From NCBI GenBank assembly GCA_016182845.1, contig JACPFT010000017.1, positions 124,001 through 188,000 of the forward strand: a DNA stretch of 64,000 bases. Direction: 5' to 3'. Positions 20,840 to 28,846 of the stretch are shown here, one piece after another. Within the stretch, counting starts at the first letter, position 1. Each line of letters begins with the position of its first letter. The notes below the pieces were generated by a model that made no database searches, had not been told where the DNA came from, and saw only the letters and a program-made list of their open reading frames with translations. Source of the DNA: Gammaproteobacteria bacterium (GTDB lineage: Bacteria > Pseudomonadota > Gammaproteobacteria > Enterobacterales > Permianibacteraceae). The position numbers and the translations under genes were made by a program.

Positions 20840-21352
20840 TCAGTGAAAGGCGATCTGGGCATCGCCCATGCTCTCCACCCAGGCATAGGCACCTTCATAT
20901 CCGGGCAAGGCATAGAGCACCATCATCACGATCCACTTAAGCTGTTCCACATCCAGCTCCTCGGGCGAATCCAGGGCCATGACCCGGTCGATGGTGAGCT
21001 CGCGGGAGAAGTCATTGAGCACGCCCATCTGCTCCAGGAACAGCAGAAAGCCACGGCACTCGGGCGTGAGGCGCTCGCATTCCTGGGCGGTGAACACGCG
21101 CATGGCGGTGTCGGCCAGGGGACCGGGCGGGAACTCGTCGTCGCGCAGGGCGGAGAGATCGTCCAGCCAGCGCAGGGCCTTGAGGATCTCGCCCTGGGCG
21201 AAGCCGGCCTGCTCCAGCATCTCGGTCAGGGCCGCCTCGGTGGGCGGCGCGACCGCGATCTCGCCCGGGGCCATGCCCTCGTGCAGAGCCTGTTCTTCGT
21301 CCTGGAAGTGATCGAACAGATACAGCAGGACTTCGAGTACATCTTCTTTCAT
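20840..21352 (-). CDS. smg: Smg family protein
   Basis: This 170-aa acidic cytoplasmic protein belongs to the conserved Smg/DUF494 family, almost always next to dprA in beta- and gammaproteobacteria. It opens MKEDVLEVLLYLFDHF and contains CRGFLLFLEQMGVL and ALDSPEELDVEQLKWIVMMVLY, all family-typical. The function is not established. The start overlaps the dprA stop (ATGA), so the two are translationally coupled. The usual next gene, topA, is replaced here by tsaC. Confidence 0.93.
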   Translation of the reverse strand: MKEDVLEVLLYLFDHFQDEEQALHEGMAPGEIAVAPPTEAALTEMLEQAGFAQGEILKALRWLDDLSALRDDEFPPGPLADTAMRVFTAQECERLTPECRGFLLFLEQMGVLNDFSRELTIDRVMALDSPEELDVEQLKWIVMMVLYALPGYEGAYAWVESMGDAQIAFH

Positions 21353-22458
21353 GGGGCTAGACGCTGGTAACCGCCGGCGCTCAAGGCGAGCAAACCGCGC
21401 AATTCTAACCCCAGCAGGCTGCCGGAGACCACCGGCGCCGGCAGGCCTGTCCGAGCGATGACCCGATCCACCGAGGTGGGCGCATGGTCCACCGCCGCCA
21501 GCACGGCTTGCTCTTGGGCATCCAGCCCAGGCAATGCCGTGGGCATGCCCGGCGCCGGCGCGGCGGCAAACTCCAGTCCCGCCAGCGCCCCCAGCTCCTC
21601 CAGCACGTCCTCGGCGCACTCCACCAGCTTGGCGCCCTCGCGGATCAGGGCATGGCAGCCGCGTGCCAGGGGATTGTGGATGGAGCCGGGAATGGCGAAG
21701 ACCTCGCGGCCGTAGTCCAGGGCCAGGCGGGCGGTGATCAGGGAGCCGCTCTGCAGGGCCGCTTCCACCACCAGGGTGCCCAGGGACAGGCCGGCGATCA
21801 GGCGGTTGCGGCGCGGGAAGTTGCTCGCCTGGACCAGGGTGCCGGGCGGGAATTCCGAGATCAGGGCGCCCTGGGCGGCGATGCGGTGGGCCAGGGCCTT
21901 GTGGCGCGCCGGGTAGACCCGGTCCAGGCCCGTGCCGCAGACCGCCAGGGTATGCCCGGCGCGCAGGGCACCCTCGTGGGCCGCGCCGTCTATGCCCAGT
22001 GCCAGGCCGCTGGTGATGACCAGGCCGGCCTGGGTCAACCCCGCCGCGAAGGCTTCGGCGGTCTCCCGGCCCAGGGCCGTGGGATTGCGCGAACCGACCA
22101 CGGCCAGCTGCGCCGCGCGCAACAAGGCGGCGTCGCCCAGGACGTAGAGCACGGTAGGCGCATCGGAAAGCTGGGCCAGGAGCGGCGGATAGCGGGGATC
22201 GCTCAAGCAGAGGACATGCTTGTCCGGGCTGTCCCGCCAGGCGAGATCCGCCTCGGCGCCCGCCCAATCCGGCTGGCGCAGGCCGGCGATGACAGCCGCG
22301 CCTAGCGACTCGCCCAGGCAATGCTCGGGCCTCTCCGCCAGCACGGCGCTTGCTGAGTCCGACTCGCCGACCAGGGCGCGGCAGCGCGCGGCCCCAAGAC
22401 CAGGCACGCGCGCCAAGGCCAGCCAGGCCAAGAGTTCATCATCGAAAGCCAGGGACAT
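21349..22458 (-). CDS. dprA: DNA processing protein DprA (Smf)
   Basis: This 369-aa protein loads RecA onto incoming single-stranded DNA in natural transformation. An N-terminal SAM-like helical domain (ARVPGLGAARCRAL) precedes the Rossmann core with VGSRNPT, SGLALGIDGAAHEGAL, GTGLDRVYPARH, SEFPPGT, FPRRNRLIAGLS and GSLITARLALDYGREVFAIPGS. A C-terminal winged-helix-like part follows. I use the ATG at 22458 (MSLAFDDELLAWL), because the further upstream reading runs into a terminator hairpin. DprA alone does not prove competence; no com genes are in the window. Confidence 0.95.
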   Translation of the reverse strand: MSLAFDDELLAWLALARVPGLGAARCRALVGESDSASAVLAERPEHCLGESLGAAVIAGLRQPDWAGAEADLAWRDSPDKHVLCLSDPRYPPLLAQLSDAPTVLYVLGDAALLRAAQLAVVGSRNPTALGRETAEAFAAGLTQAGLVITSGLALGIDGAAHEGALRAGHTLAVCGTGLDRVYPARHKALAHRIAAQGALISEFPPGTLVQASNFPRRNRLIAGLSLGTLVVEAALQSGSLITARLALDYGREVFAIPGSIHNPLARGCHALIREGAKLVECAEDVLEELGALAGLEFAAAPAPGMPTALPGLDAQEQAVLAAVDHAPTSVDRVIARTGLPAPVVSGSLLGLELRGLLALSAGGYQRLAP

Positions 22459-22489
22459 GGGCTCGCTCCATGAGCGGATCGCGACAAGA

Positions 22490-22514
22490 AAAAGGGCGCC
22501 GAACGGGCGCCCTT
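22490..22514 (-). terminator. Terminator after the LysM gene
   Basis: Read on the minus strand: AAGGGCGCCC, GTTC loop, GGCGCCCTT, then TTTTCTT. It separates the LysM gene from dprA. Confidence 0.8.
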
Positions 22515-22536
22515 CCACCGATCCAAAGCCTTGTTT

Positions 22537-23643
22537 TTACTCCGGCGGACGCACGGCGTCCAGCACATGGATGGGACGCTTGGCGGCCATGACCAGGGCC
22601 AGGCTGACCTTGTCGAAAGTGCGGAACACCATCAGCTCGCCAGCCGGCTCGTCGGGCAGGGCCACGGCTTCCTTGGCGCTGCCGCCGAAGAAATCGCCCA
22701 GGCGCTGGAACATGCCGCGCTCTTCCGTCTTGCCGGCGCGATGCTCCTTGGCGAAATCGTCCATGACCGTGTCGCCCTTGCGGAACACGGTCATGACATG
22801 GCCGACTTCGACGCCTTCGCGCTCGCCCCTGTTGAGCACGACCACGTTGTACTGGCCGATCTGGCTGACGCCGCCATAGACCGAGATGATGCGGCCGGCA
22901 AAGTCGGACTTGACCGCATGGGGCAGGAAGACCGGGCGCAGATGCTGCTCATCGGTAGGCATCAGGCGATCGCCTTCCAGGATTTCCAGGGCGATGCGCT
23001 TGATGGCCACGGTGGACGGGTCGCCGCCGCGCACCAGCTGGCCGCTGCCCAGGTGCAGGCCCTCGAAGCCCAGGAGCTCCTCGGTTTCCGGATCCACGTA
23101 GGCCCCGCCCTTGCGGAAGAAGGACAGACCCTTGACGACCGTGTCTTCGAGACCGCGCACATAGACCTGGTCGCCGAGGCCGGTGGCCAGGCGATCGCCG
23201 TCGGTGCCGACCACGTAGGCGGATTGCAGGTATTCGTCCTCGCCGACGATGCGCGCGCCCACCAGGAAGGGTTGCACCACGTCCAGGGGCAGGGTAGTCA
23301 CGGCCTGACCCTGGGAGAGGATGCGAGCGCCGGGGCTGAGCTTGAGGGTCCCGCCGCCGCCGACGCGCTTGCCCAGAACCAGGCGCGGTTGGCCGTCGAC
23401 ATAGACCAGGGATAACTGGTCGCCGGGGTAGATGAGGTGGGGGTTCTCGACCTGGGGATTGGCCTGCCAGATCTCCGGCCACTGCCAGGGCTTGGTGAGG
23501 AAGCGTCCGGCGATGTCCCAGAGCGTGTCACCCTGCTGGACGATATAACTGTCCGGGTGATCGGCGCGCAGCTCGGCGGCCTGGGCCCAGGCACTCGCGG
23601 CAGCCATGGCCAGGGCGCACAAGGAAGCGGTGAGTTTTTTCAT
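22537..23643 (-). CDS. LysM domain-containing exported protein
   Basis: This 368-aa protein has a signal peptide (cut after AWAQA, about residue 22). One LysM domain follows (SYIVQQGDTLWDIAGRFL through LIYPGDQLSLVYVDG, about 33-83) for peptidoglycan binding. The remaining 280 residues are a conserved beta-rich region without a recognised catalytic motif. Orthologues often sit between def and dprA in betaproteobacteria, transcribed away from def, as here. It has its own terminator, and its start faces def across 139 bp. A role in cell-wall binding or assembly is inferred only from LysM. Confidence 0.9.
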   Translation of the reverse strand: MKKLTASLCALAMAAASAWAQAAELRADHPDSYIVQQGDTLWDIAGRFLTKPWQWPEIWQANPQVENPHLIYPGDQLSLVYVDGQPRLVLGKRVGGGGTLKLSPGARILSQGQAVTTLPLDVVQPFLVGARIVGEDEYLQSAYVVGTDGDRLATGLGDQVYVRGLEDTVVKGLSFFRKGGAYVDPETEELLGFEGLHLGSGQLVRGGDPSTVAIKRIALEILEGDRLMPTDEQHLRPVFLPHAVKSDFAGRIISVYGGVSQIGQYNVVVLNRGEREGVEVGHVMTVFRKGDTVMDDFAKEHRAGKTEERGMFQRLGDFFGGSAKEAVALPDEPAGELMVFRTFDKVSLALVMAAKRPIHVLDAVRPPE

Positions 23644-23782
23644 GATCCGATCCCGATGGTCTAAGGGTCTGGGGATTGCGTTGCGGCGCCGCGAAAAACC
23701 TTATCGGGCCGCTACTTATCCAGTATGATCCCCATAGTAGACGGTATTTTCGAACTTATACTACAAACGTAGTCACAAACCT

Positions 23783-24289
23783 ATGGCCAAGCTTGAAATA
23801 TTAACCTTTCCGGACCCGCGTTTACGGCTGAAAGCTAAACCGGTTACTCAAGTCGACGACGCCGTGCGCGCCATCGTCGACGACATGTTCGAAACCATGT
23901 ACGCGGCCCCCGGCATCGGCCTGGCCTCGACCCAGGTCAACGTCCAGCAGCAGATCGTGGTCATCGATGTCTCGGAAGACAAATCCGAACCCCTGGTGCT
24001 GATCAATCCGGAGATCCTGGAGAAGCGCGGCATCGAGGAGATGGAGGAAGGCTGTCTGTCCTTCCCGGAAGTCTATGCCAAGGTGGAACGCGCCAACGAA
24101 GTGCGGGTGCGCGCCCTGGACCGCAACGGCGATGCCTTCGAGCTGGACACCGGCGGCCTCTTGGCCGTGTGCATCCAGCACGAGCTGGATCACCTGGACG
24201 GCAAGGTCTTCATCGACTACCTCTCCCCCATGAAGCGCGAGCGCATCCGCAAGAAGCTGGAAAAAGAAGCGCGCCAGACGGTGCGTTGA
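23783..24289 (+). CDS. def: Peptide deformylase
   Basis: This 168-aa metalloenzyme removes the formyl group from new proteins. All three active-site motifs are present: [18 protein letters not shown] (Cys ligand) and QHELDHLDG (HExxH). The upstream gap shared with the LysM gene is AT-rich and likely holds both promoters. fmt follows after a 205-bp gap filled by an inverted-repeat element. Confidence 0.97.
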   Translation: MAKLEILTFPDPRLRLKAKPVTQVDDAVRAIVDDMFETMYAAPGIGLASTQVNVQQQIVVIDVSEDKSEPLVLINPEILEKRGIEEMEEGCLSFPEVYAKVERANEVRVRALDRNGDAFELDTGGLLAVCIQHELDHLDGKVFIDYLSPMKRERIRKKLEKEARQTVR

Positions 24290-24308
24290 GACGAAAGCCG
24301 ATTTTTAA

Positions 24309-24463
24309 CCGCCAAGGCGCCAAGAACGCCAAGAAATGAACGGCAGACCCCTTCTCGGAACCTGCGACTGTCGCGGCAAGGCCTGGGGCGGGGTTGGATT
24401 TGCGCTGAACGGAAAATCCTCCCTATTCTTTTGCTTTCCCTGGCGTTCTTGGCGCCTTGGCGG
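24309..24463. repeat. Inverted repeat, CCGCCAAGGCGCCAAGAACGCC family, copy 1
   Basis: The left arm at 24309-24333 and right arm at 24440-24463 are complementary over 24 bases around a spacer of about 106 bp. The same arms recur at 38790-38946 and, in diverged form, at 40356-40584. It lies between def and fmt. Confidence 0.9.
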
Positions 24464-24494
24464 TCAATCCTTTCTTCCTCCTAAACCGAGCCCC

Positions 24495-25439
24495 ATGAGC
24501 CTACGCATCGTCTTCGCCGGCACGCCGGAATTCGCCGCCCTGCACTTGCAGGCCCTGCTGGACGCCGGGCATTCGGTCGTGGCCGTCTATACCCAGCCGG
24601 ATCGCCCGGCCGGGCGCGGCCAGAAGCTGCAGCCCAGCCCGGTGAAGGCGCTCGCCCTGGAGCATGGCCTGCCCGTCCGCCAGCCGGCCTCGCTGAAAGC
24701 CCCGGAGGCCCAGGCCGAGCTGGCGGCCTTCGCTCCCGATCTGATGATCGTGGTGGCCTATGGCCTGCTGCTGCCGCAAGCCGTGCTGGACATCCCGCGC
24801 CTGGGCTGCGTCAACGTCCATGGCTCGCTCCTGCCGCGCTGGCGCGGCGCGGCGCCCATCCAGCGCGCCGTGCTGGCCGGCGACGCCGAGTCGGGCGTGG
24901 GCATCATGCGCATGGAGGCGGGCCTGGACACCGGGCCGGTGCTGCTGGAAAAGCGCCTGAGCCTCGCCGCCGACGAGACCGGCGGCAGCCTGCACGACCG
25001 GCTCGCGGCCCTGGGCTGCGAGGCCCTCGTCGAGGCCCTGCCGGGCATCGCCGACGGTAGCCTGAAAGCCAGCCCCCAGCCGGAAGCCGGCGTCAGCTAT
25101 GCTCATAAGCTGGCCAAGGAGGAGGCGCGCCTGGACTGGCGCAAGACCGCCGCCGAGCTGGAGCGCCAGGTGCGCGCCTTCAATCCCTGGCCGGTGGCCG
25201 AGACGGCCCTGGGCGGCGACAAGCTGCGCATCTGGCAGGCGGCCGCCGAGACCGGTTCCGGCCAGCCCGGCGGCATCCTGAGCGCCGACCGAAACGGCAT
25301 CCTCGTCGCCTGCGGTAGCGGCGCCCTGCGCCTTGAACAACTGCAATTACCCGGCGGCAAACCCTTGTCCGCCCAAGAAATCTTGAACGGCCGCGGCGAA
25401 CGTTTCGCGCCCGGCCAGCGCCTTGGAGAGACCGAATGA
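24495..25439 (+). CDS. fmt: Methionyl-tRNA formyltransferase
   Basis: This 314-aa enzyme (E. coli 315) formylates initiator Met-tRNA. Typical segments are [27 protein letters not shown], the catalytic [31 protein letters not shown], and a C-terminal OB-like tRNA-binding domain (RAFNPWP). The ATG at 24495 is chosen by family alignment; the open frame upstream runs through the repeat. It overlaps rsmB by 4 bp. Confidence 0.97.
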   Translation: MSLRIVFAGTPEFAALHLQALLDAGHSVVAVYTQPDRPAGRGQKLQPSPVKALALEHGLPVRQPASLKAPEAQAELAAFAPDLMIVVAYGLLLPQAVLDIPRLGCVNVHGSLLPRWRGAAPIQRAVLAGDAESGVGIMRMEAGLDTGPVLLEKRLSLAADETGGSLHDRLAALGCEALVEALPGIADGSLKASPQPEAGVSYAHKLAKEEARLDWRKTAAELERQVRAFNPWPVAETALGGDKLRIWQAAAETGSGQPGGILSADRNGILVACGSGALRLEQLQLPGGKPLSAQEILNGRGERFAPGQRLGETE

Positions 25440-26728
25440 ACACCCGCGCCGCCTGTGCCCGCGCCCTGGTCCTCGTGATCCGCGACGGCCGCTCCCTGTC
25501 CTCGGCCCTACCCGCCGAGATCAAGAACCTGCCCGGCCAGGACCAGGGCCTGGCCCAGGAGCTGGCCTATGGCGTGCTGCGCTGGTTCCACCGCCTGAAC
25601 GGCATCATCCCCAAGCTGATGTCGCGCCCGCTGAAAGCCGCCGACACCGACATCCAGGCCCTGATCCTCATGGGCTTCTACCAGCTGCTGCACACGCGCA
25701 TCCCGGCCCATGCCGCCGTGGCCGAGACTGTCGAGGCCACGCGCAAGCTGGGCAAGCCCTGGGCCGAAAAGCTGGTCAACGGCGTGCTGCGCACTTTCCA
25801 GCGCGAACAGGATGCCCTCCTGGGCGGCGTCGATGCACAAGTGCATCTGCGCTATGCCCACCCGCGCTGGCTGGCCGAGGCCTTCGAGACCTGCTATCCC
25901 GGCCATGGGGAGGACGTGATGGCCGCCAACCAGGCGCGCCCGCCCATGAACCTGCGCGTCAACCGGCAAAAGACCAGCCGCGAGGACTATCTGGAGCTGC
26001 TGAAAGAAGCGGACATCGAGGCCCTGGCCTCGGACTTCGCCCCGGAGGCGATCCGACTCGTGCACCCGGTCGACGTCTCGCGCCTGCCCGGCTTCGACGA
26101 GGGCCTGGTCTCGGTCCAGGACGAGGCGGCCCAGCTGGCCGCCCATCTGTTGGAACTGGCGCCCGGTCTGCGCGTGCTCGACGCCTGCGCCGCACCGGGC
26201 GGCAAGTCCGCCCATATCCTGGAGACCGAGCCGGGCGTGCAACTCCTGGCCCTGGACTCCGACGAGCGCCGCGCCGGCAAGATCGAGCAGACCTTCGCGC
26301 GCCTGGACCTGGACGGCGACTGGGGCGTGTTCGATGCCGCCAAGCCCGACACCTGGTGGGACGAGGAGCCCTTCGACCGCATCCTCGTCGACGCGCCCTG
26401 CTCGGCCACCGGCGTGATCCGCCGCCACCCGGACATCAAGCTGCTGCGCAAGGCGAAAGACATTCCCAACCTGGCGGTGGAACAGGCGCGGCTGCTGCAC
26501 AAGCTCTGGCCGCTGCTCAAGCCGGGCGGCATCCTCGTCTACGCCACCTGTTCGGTGCTGCCGGCCGAGAATTCGGCGCAGATCGCGAATTTTCTGGAGC
26601 GCCATGCCGATGCCGAGGAAATCGCCATCGCCCCGGACGGTGCCCCGGAGGGCCCGGGCTGGCAGATCCTGCCCCAGAACGAGGGCCCGGACGGCTTCTA
26701 TTACGCCAAGCTGCGCAAGAACCCCTGA
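25436..26728 (+). CDS. rsmB: 16S rRNA m5C967 methyltransferase RsmB
   Basis: This 430-aa protein has an N-terminal NusB-like RNA-binding domain (about 1-140) and a C-terminal SAM methyltransferase domain. The SAM loop is [13 protein letters not shown]. The two cysteines of RNA m5C enzymes are C322 (DAPCSATG) and C372 (YATCSVL), matching E. coli C325 and C375. It is translationally coupled to fmt. The usual downstream ntrYX-trkA genes are missing: the next gene is on the opposite strand, stop codon against stop codon. Confidence 0.96.
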   Translation: MNTRAACARALVLVIRDGRSLSSALPAEIKNLPGQDQGLAQELAYGVLRWFHRLNGIIPKLMSRPLKAADTDIQALILMGFYQLLHTRIPAHAAVAETVEATRKLGKPWAEKLVNGVLRTFQREQDALLGGVDAQVHLRYAHPRWLAEAFETCYPGHGEDVMAANQARPPMNLRVNRQKTSREDYLELLKEADIEALASDFAPEAIRLVHPVDVSRLPGFDEGLVSVQDEAAQLAAHLLELAPGLRVLDACAAPGGKSAHILETEPGVQLLALDSDERRAGKIEQTFARLDLDGDWGVFDAAKPDTWWDEEPFDRILVDAPCSATGVIRRHPDIKLLRKAKDIPNLAVEQARLLHKLWPLLKPGGILVYATCSVLPAENSAQIANFLERHADAEEIAIAPDGAPEGPGWQILPQNEGPDGFYYAKLRKNP

Positions 26729-28168
26729 TCAACGGGCATAGGCGCCCGGCGCCAGTTGGCGATTGCCATGCAGATAGCCCTGGTAGCCGGGGCTATCGGT
26801 CTCGCAGAGGGAGAACAGGAAGCGCGCCGGGCGGCCCACCAGCAGGGCGGTTTCGCTGGCCTTGAGGGCGACGCCGGCCAGGTCCAGGCGGCTGCCGCGA
26901 TTCTCGATGGCGACCCGCCCGCTTAACAGGCCATTGGTCATGCGCAGCACGCTGCCCTCGGCATAGAGGGCCGTGCCCGAGCCTTCCACCCGCAGGTTCT
27001 CCGCCTCCACCCGCGACTGGCGCAGCCACAGGCTCTCGGCCTGGACGTCGCGCAGCGTGATCTCGGTGCAGCCCTCCAGGCGTAGCTGTCGGTAACGCCC
27101 GCTATAGACTCGCCCACTTTCCTTCTTGCAGACCAGATCCCCCAAAGACTCGCCAGGGGCGGGCTCGGCCGATTCCAACTCGAAGACCCGCGGCTGCAAG
27201 GCTTCCAACAGCAGCGGCAGGAGCTGGGCCCCCGCCTCGCGCATGGGGTTGTGGCCCACGCCCGACAGGACCGTGAGGCGCGCCTGGGGCAGATGGGCGG
27301 CGAGGACCTTGCCGGTGCGCAGGGGTGCCACCGGATCGTCCTCGCCCCAGAACAGCTCCACCGGCGGCAGCAGGGTGTAGACCGCCTCGGAAAAATCCTC
27401 GCTGACCAGCCCCAAGGCGGCATTGGCATTGCTCTTGTCGCGCATCAGCAGGCCCCAGGCGCCGTCGCTCTGGGCCAGGAGTTCGGTGGGATCGGTGGCG
27501 CCCACGGCCTTCTCCACCAGGGTCTGGCCAAAGCGGCGCAGGCCGGCGTTGAGTCTCTGCAAGGGCGCCAAGCCGAAGTCTTCCAGGGGCGGCAGGGCCG
27601 TGGCGTGCTTGATGAAGGCGGTGCGCTCCAGGATGCCGGCCGCGTCGATCAAGACTAGCTGGCTGACTTGGCCGGGGTAGTCGGCGGCGAGGCGCAGGGC
27701 CGCCGCGCCGCCCATGGAATGCCCGATCACCAGCATCGGCCCACCGACCCGCTCGCGGCCCAGGTCGGCCAGGACCCGGGCATAGTTGGTCGGCGAGTAC
27801 TTGCCCTCGGGCTTGTCGGAGAAGCCGAAGCCGGGCAGATCCAGGGCCAGGACCCGGTACTCACCGGCCAGGGCCGGCAGGACGGGCAGCCAATCGCGCA
27901 GGCCGTTCTGGCCCAGGCCGTGCACCAGGAGGACGGTCGGCCGCCCATCGCCGGGCCGGCCGGTATCGAGCACCAGGATCTCGCCGCCGAACACCGGCTC
28001 GCGCTGGCGGTTCAAGCGCCAGCCGGCAGGCAGCTGGGCGCGCAGCGTGCTCAGGGCCATGCGCCCGCCTGGGCATTCGGCACAGTCGGCGCTGGCTTCG
28101 AAGGCCTGGGCCGGCGGCGCCAACAGGGCGGCCAGGAACAGGACCGCCCCGATACCCGCTAGTCTCAT
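26729..28168 (-). CDS. Exported alpha/beta hydrolase with C-terminal beta-helix-like region
   Basis: This 479-aa protein has a signal peptide (cut near AQAFEAS, residue 22). The hydrolase core spans about 65-320: LLVHGLGQNG (oxyanion), nucleophile S151 in GHSMGGAAAL, acid in GEDDPVAPL, and His in GVGHNPM. The last 120 residues hold short repeated beta segments (CTEITLRDVQAESLWLRQSR, then VEAENLRVEGSGTALYAEG) that look like a small parallel beta helix, uncommon on this fold. It starts at the ATG at 28168, overlapping the GST stop. The substrate is unknown; an esterase or lipase acting in the periplasm is the cautious reading. Confidence 0.85.
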   Translation of the reverse strand: MRLAGIGAVLFLAALLAPPAQAFEASADCAECPGGRMALSTLRAQLPAGWRLNRQREPVFGGEILVLDTGRPGDGRPTVLLVHGLGQNGLRDWLPVLPALAGEYRVLALDLPGFGFSDKPEGKYSPTNYARVLADLGRERVGGPMLVIGHSMGGAAALRLAADYPGQVSQLVLIDAAGILERTAFIKHATALPPLEDFGLAPLQRLNAGLRRFGQTLVEKAVGATDPTELLAQSDGAWGLLMRDKSNANAALGLVSEDFSEAVYTLLPPVELFWGEDDPVAPLRTGKVLAAHLPQARLTVLSGVGHNPMREAGAQLLPLLLEALQPRVFELESAEPAPGESLGDLVCKKESGRVYSGRYRQLRLEGCTEITLRDVQAESLWLRQSRVEAENLRVEGSGTALYAEGSVLRMTNGLLSGRVAIENRGSRLDLAGVALKASETALLVGRPARFLFSLCETDSPGYQGYLHGNRQLAPGAYAR

Positions 28169-28821
28169 GCGCCGGGCAGCAGGCAGTAAGGCGCCGGAAT
28201 GCCTTCCTGCTCGAAGCTGCGCCGCACCGCCGGGCGCTCGCTCATCAGGGTCACGAGCCTGGCGACGGCCGGCAGCACGGTCACTGGTGGGGTGGCGAAC
28301 CAGCGGCCCCAGCGCACCAGCATCAGCAGGTAAAAGTCCGCCACGCAGGGCGCCTCGCCCAGCAAATAGGGACCGGCCTGGGCCAGGTCGGCGTCCACCT
28401 GGCGGTAGAGATTGAGGGCGGTCAGCTCGGCCTGGGTCTTGATGGCGGAAGCATGGGCCGGATCGGTGGAGAAACGCTCCGGATAGAAATAGGCGATCAG
28501 GGCAGGCTGCAGGGTATTGGTCAAGAAAATCAGCCACTTGTAGGCCTGACCGCGTGCCGTCGTGCCGACCGCCGGCAGCAGGCCGGATTCCGGGCATTTA
28601 TCGGCCAGATGCAGGCAGATCGCCGCCGCTTCGTAGAGCACCGCCTCACCGTCCACCAGGGTGGGCACCCGGCCGTTGGGATTGAGCTTCAGGTACTCGG
28701 CGGAACGCTGCTCGCCCTGCTCCGTATCGACGCGCCGAAATTCGTAAGCCAGGCCCAGTTCCTCCAGCAGCATATGGGGCGCCAGGCTGGCCGTGCCGTA
28801 GTTGCCGTAAAGTCGCATCAT
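28165..28821 (-). CDS. Glutathione S-transferase family protein
   Basis: This 218-aa cytoplasmic protein has a thioredoxin-like N-domain (MRLYGNYGTASLAPHMLLEE; NPNGRVPTLVDGEAVLYEA with the glutathione cis-Pro) and an all-helical C-domain (about 88-205) with ADFYLLMLVRWGRW. The residue activating glutathione is probably Ser or Thr near position 11. Two ATGs lie in a row (28821 and 28818). It is the middle gene of a metalloprotease-GST-hydrolase operon; the functional link is not obvious. Confidence 0.88.
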   Translation of the reverse strand: MMRLYGNYGTASLAPHMLLEELGLAYEFRRVDTEQGEQRSAEYLKLNPNGRVPTLVDGEAVLYEAAAICLHLADKCPESGLLPAVGTTARGQAYKWLIFLTNTLQPALIAYFYPERFSTDPAHASAIKTQAELTALNLYRQVDADLAQAGPYLLGEAPCVADFYLLMLVRWGRWFATPPVTVLPAVARLVTLMSERPAVRRSFEQEGIPAPYCLLPGA

Positions 28822-28846
28822 GGTCCGTTCTCCCTCGTGCTTGGTC

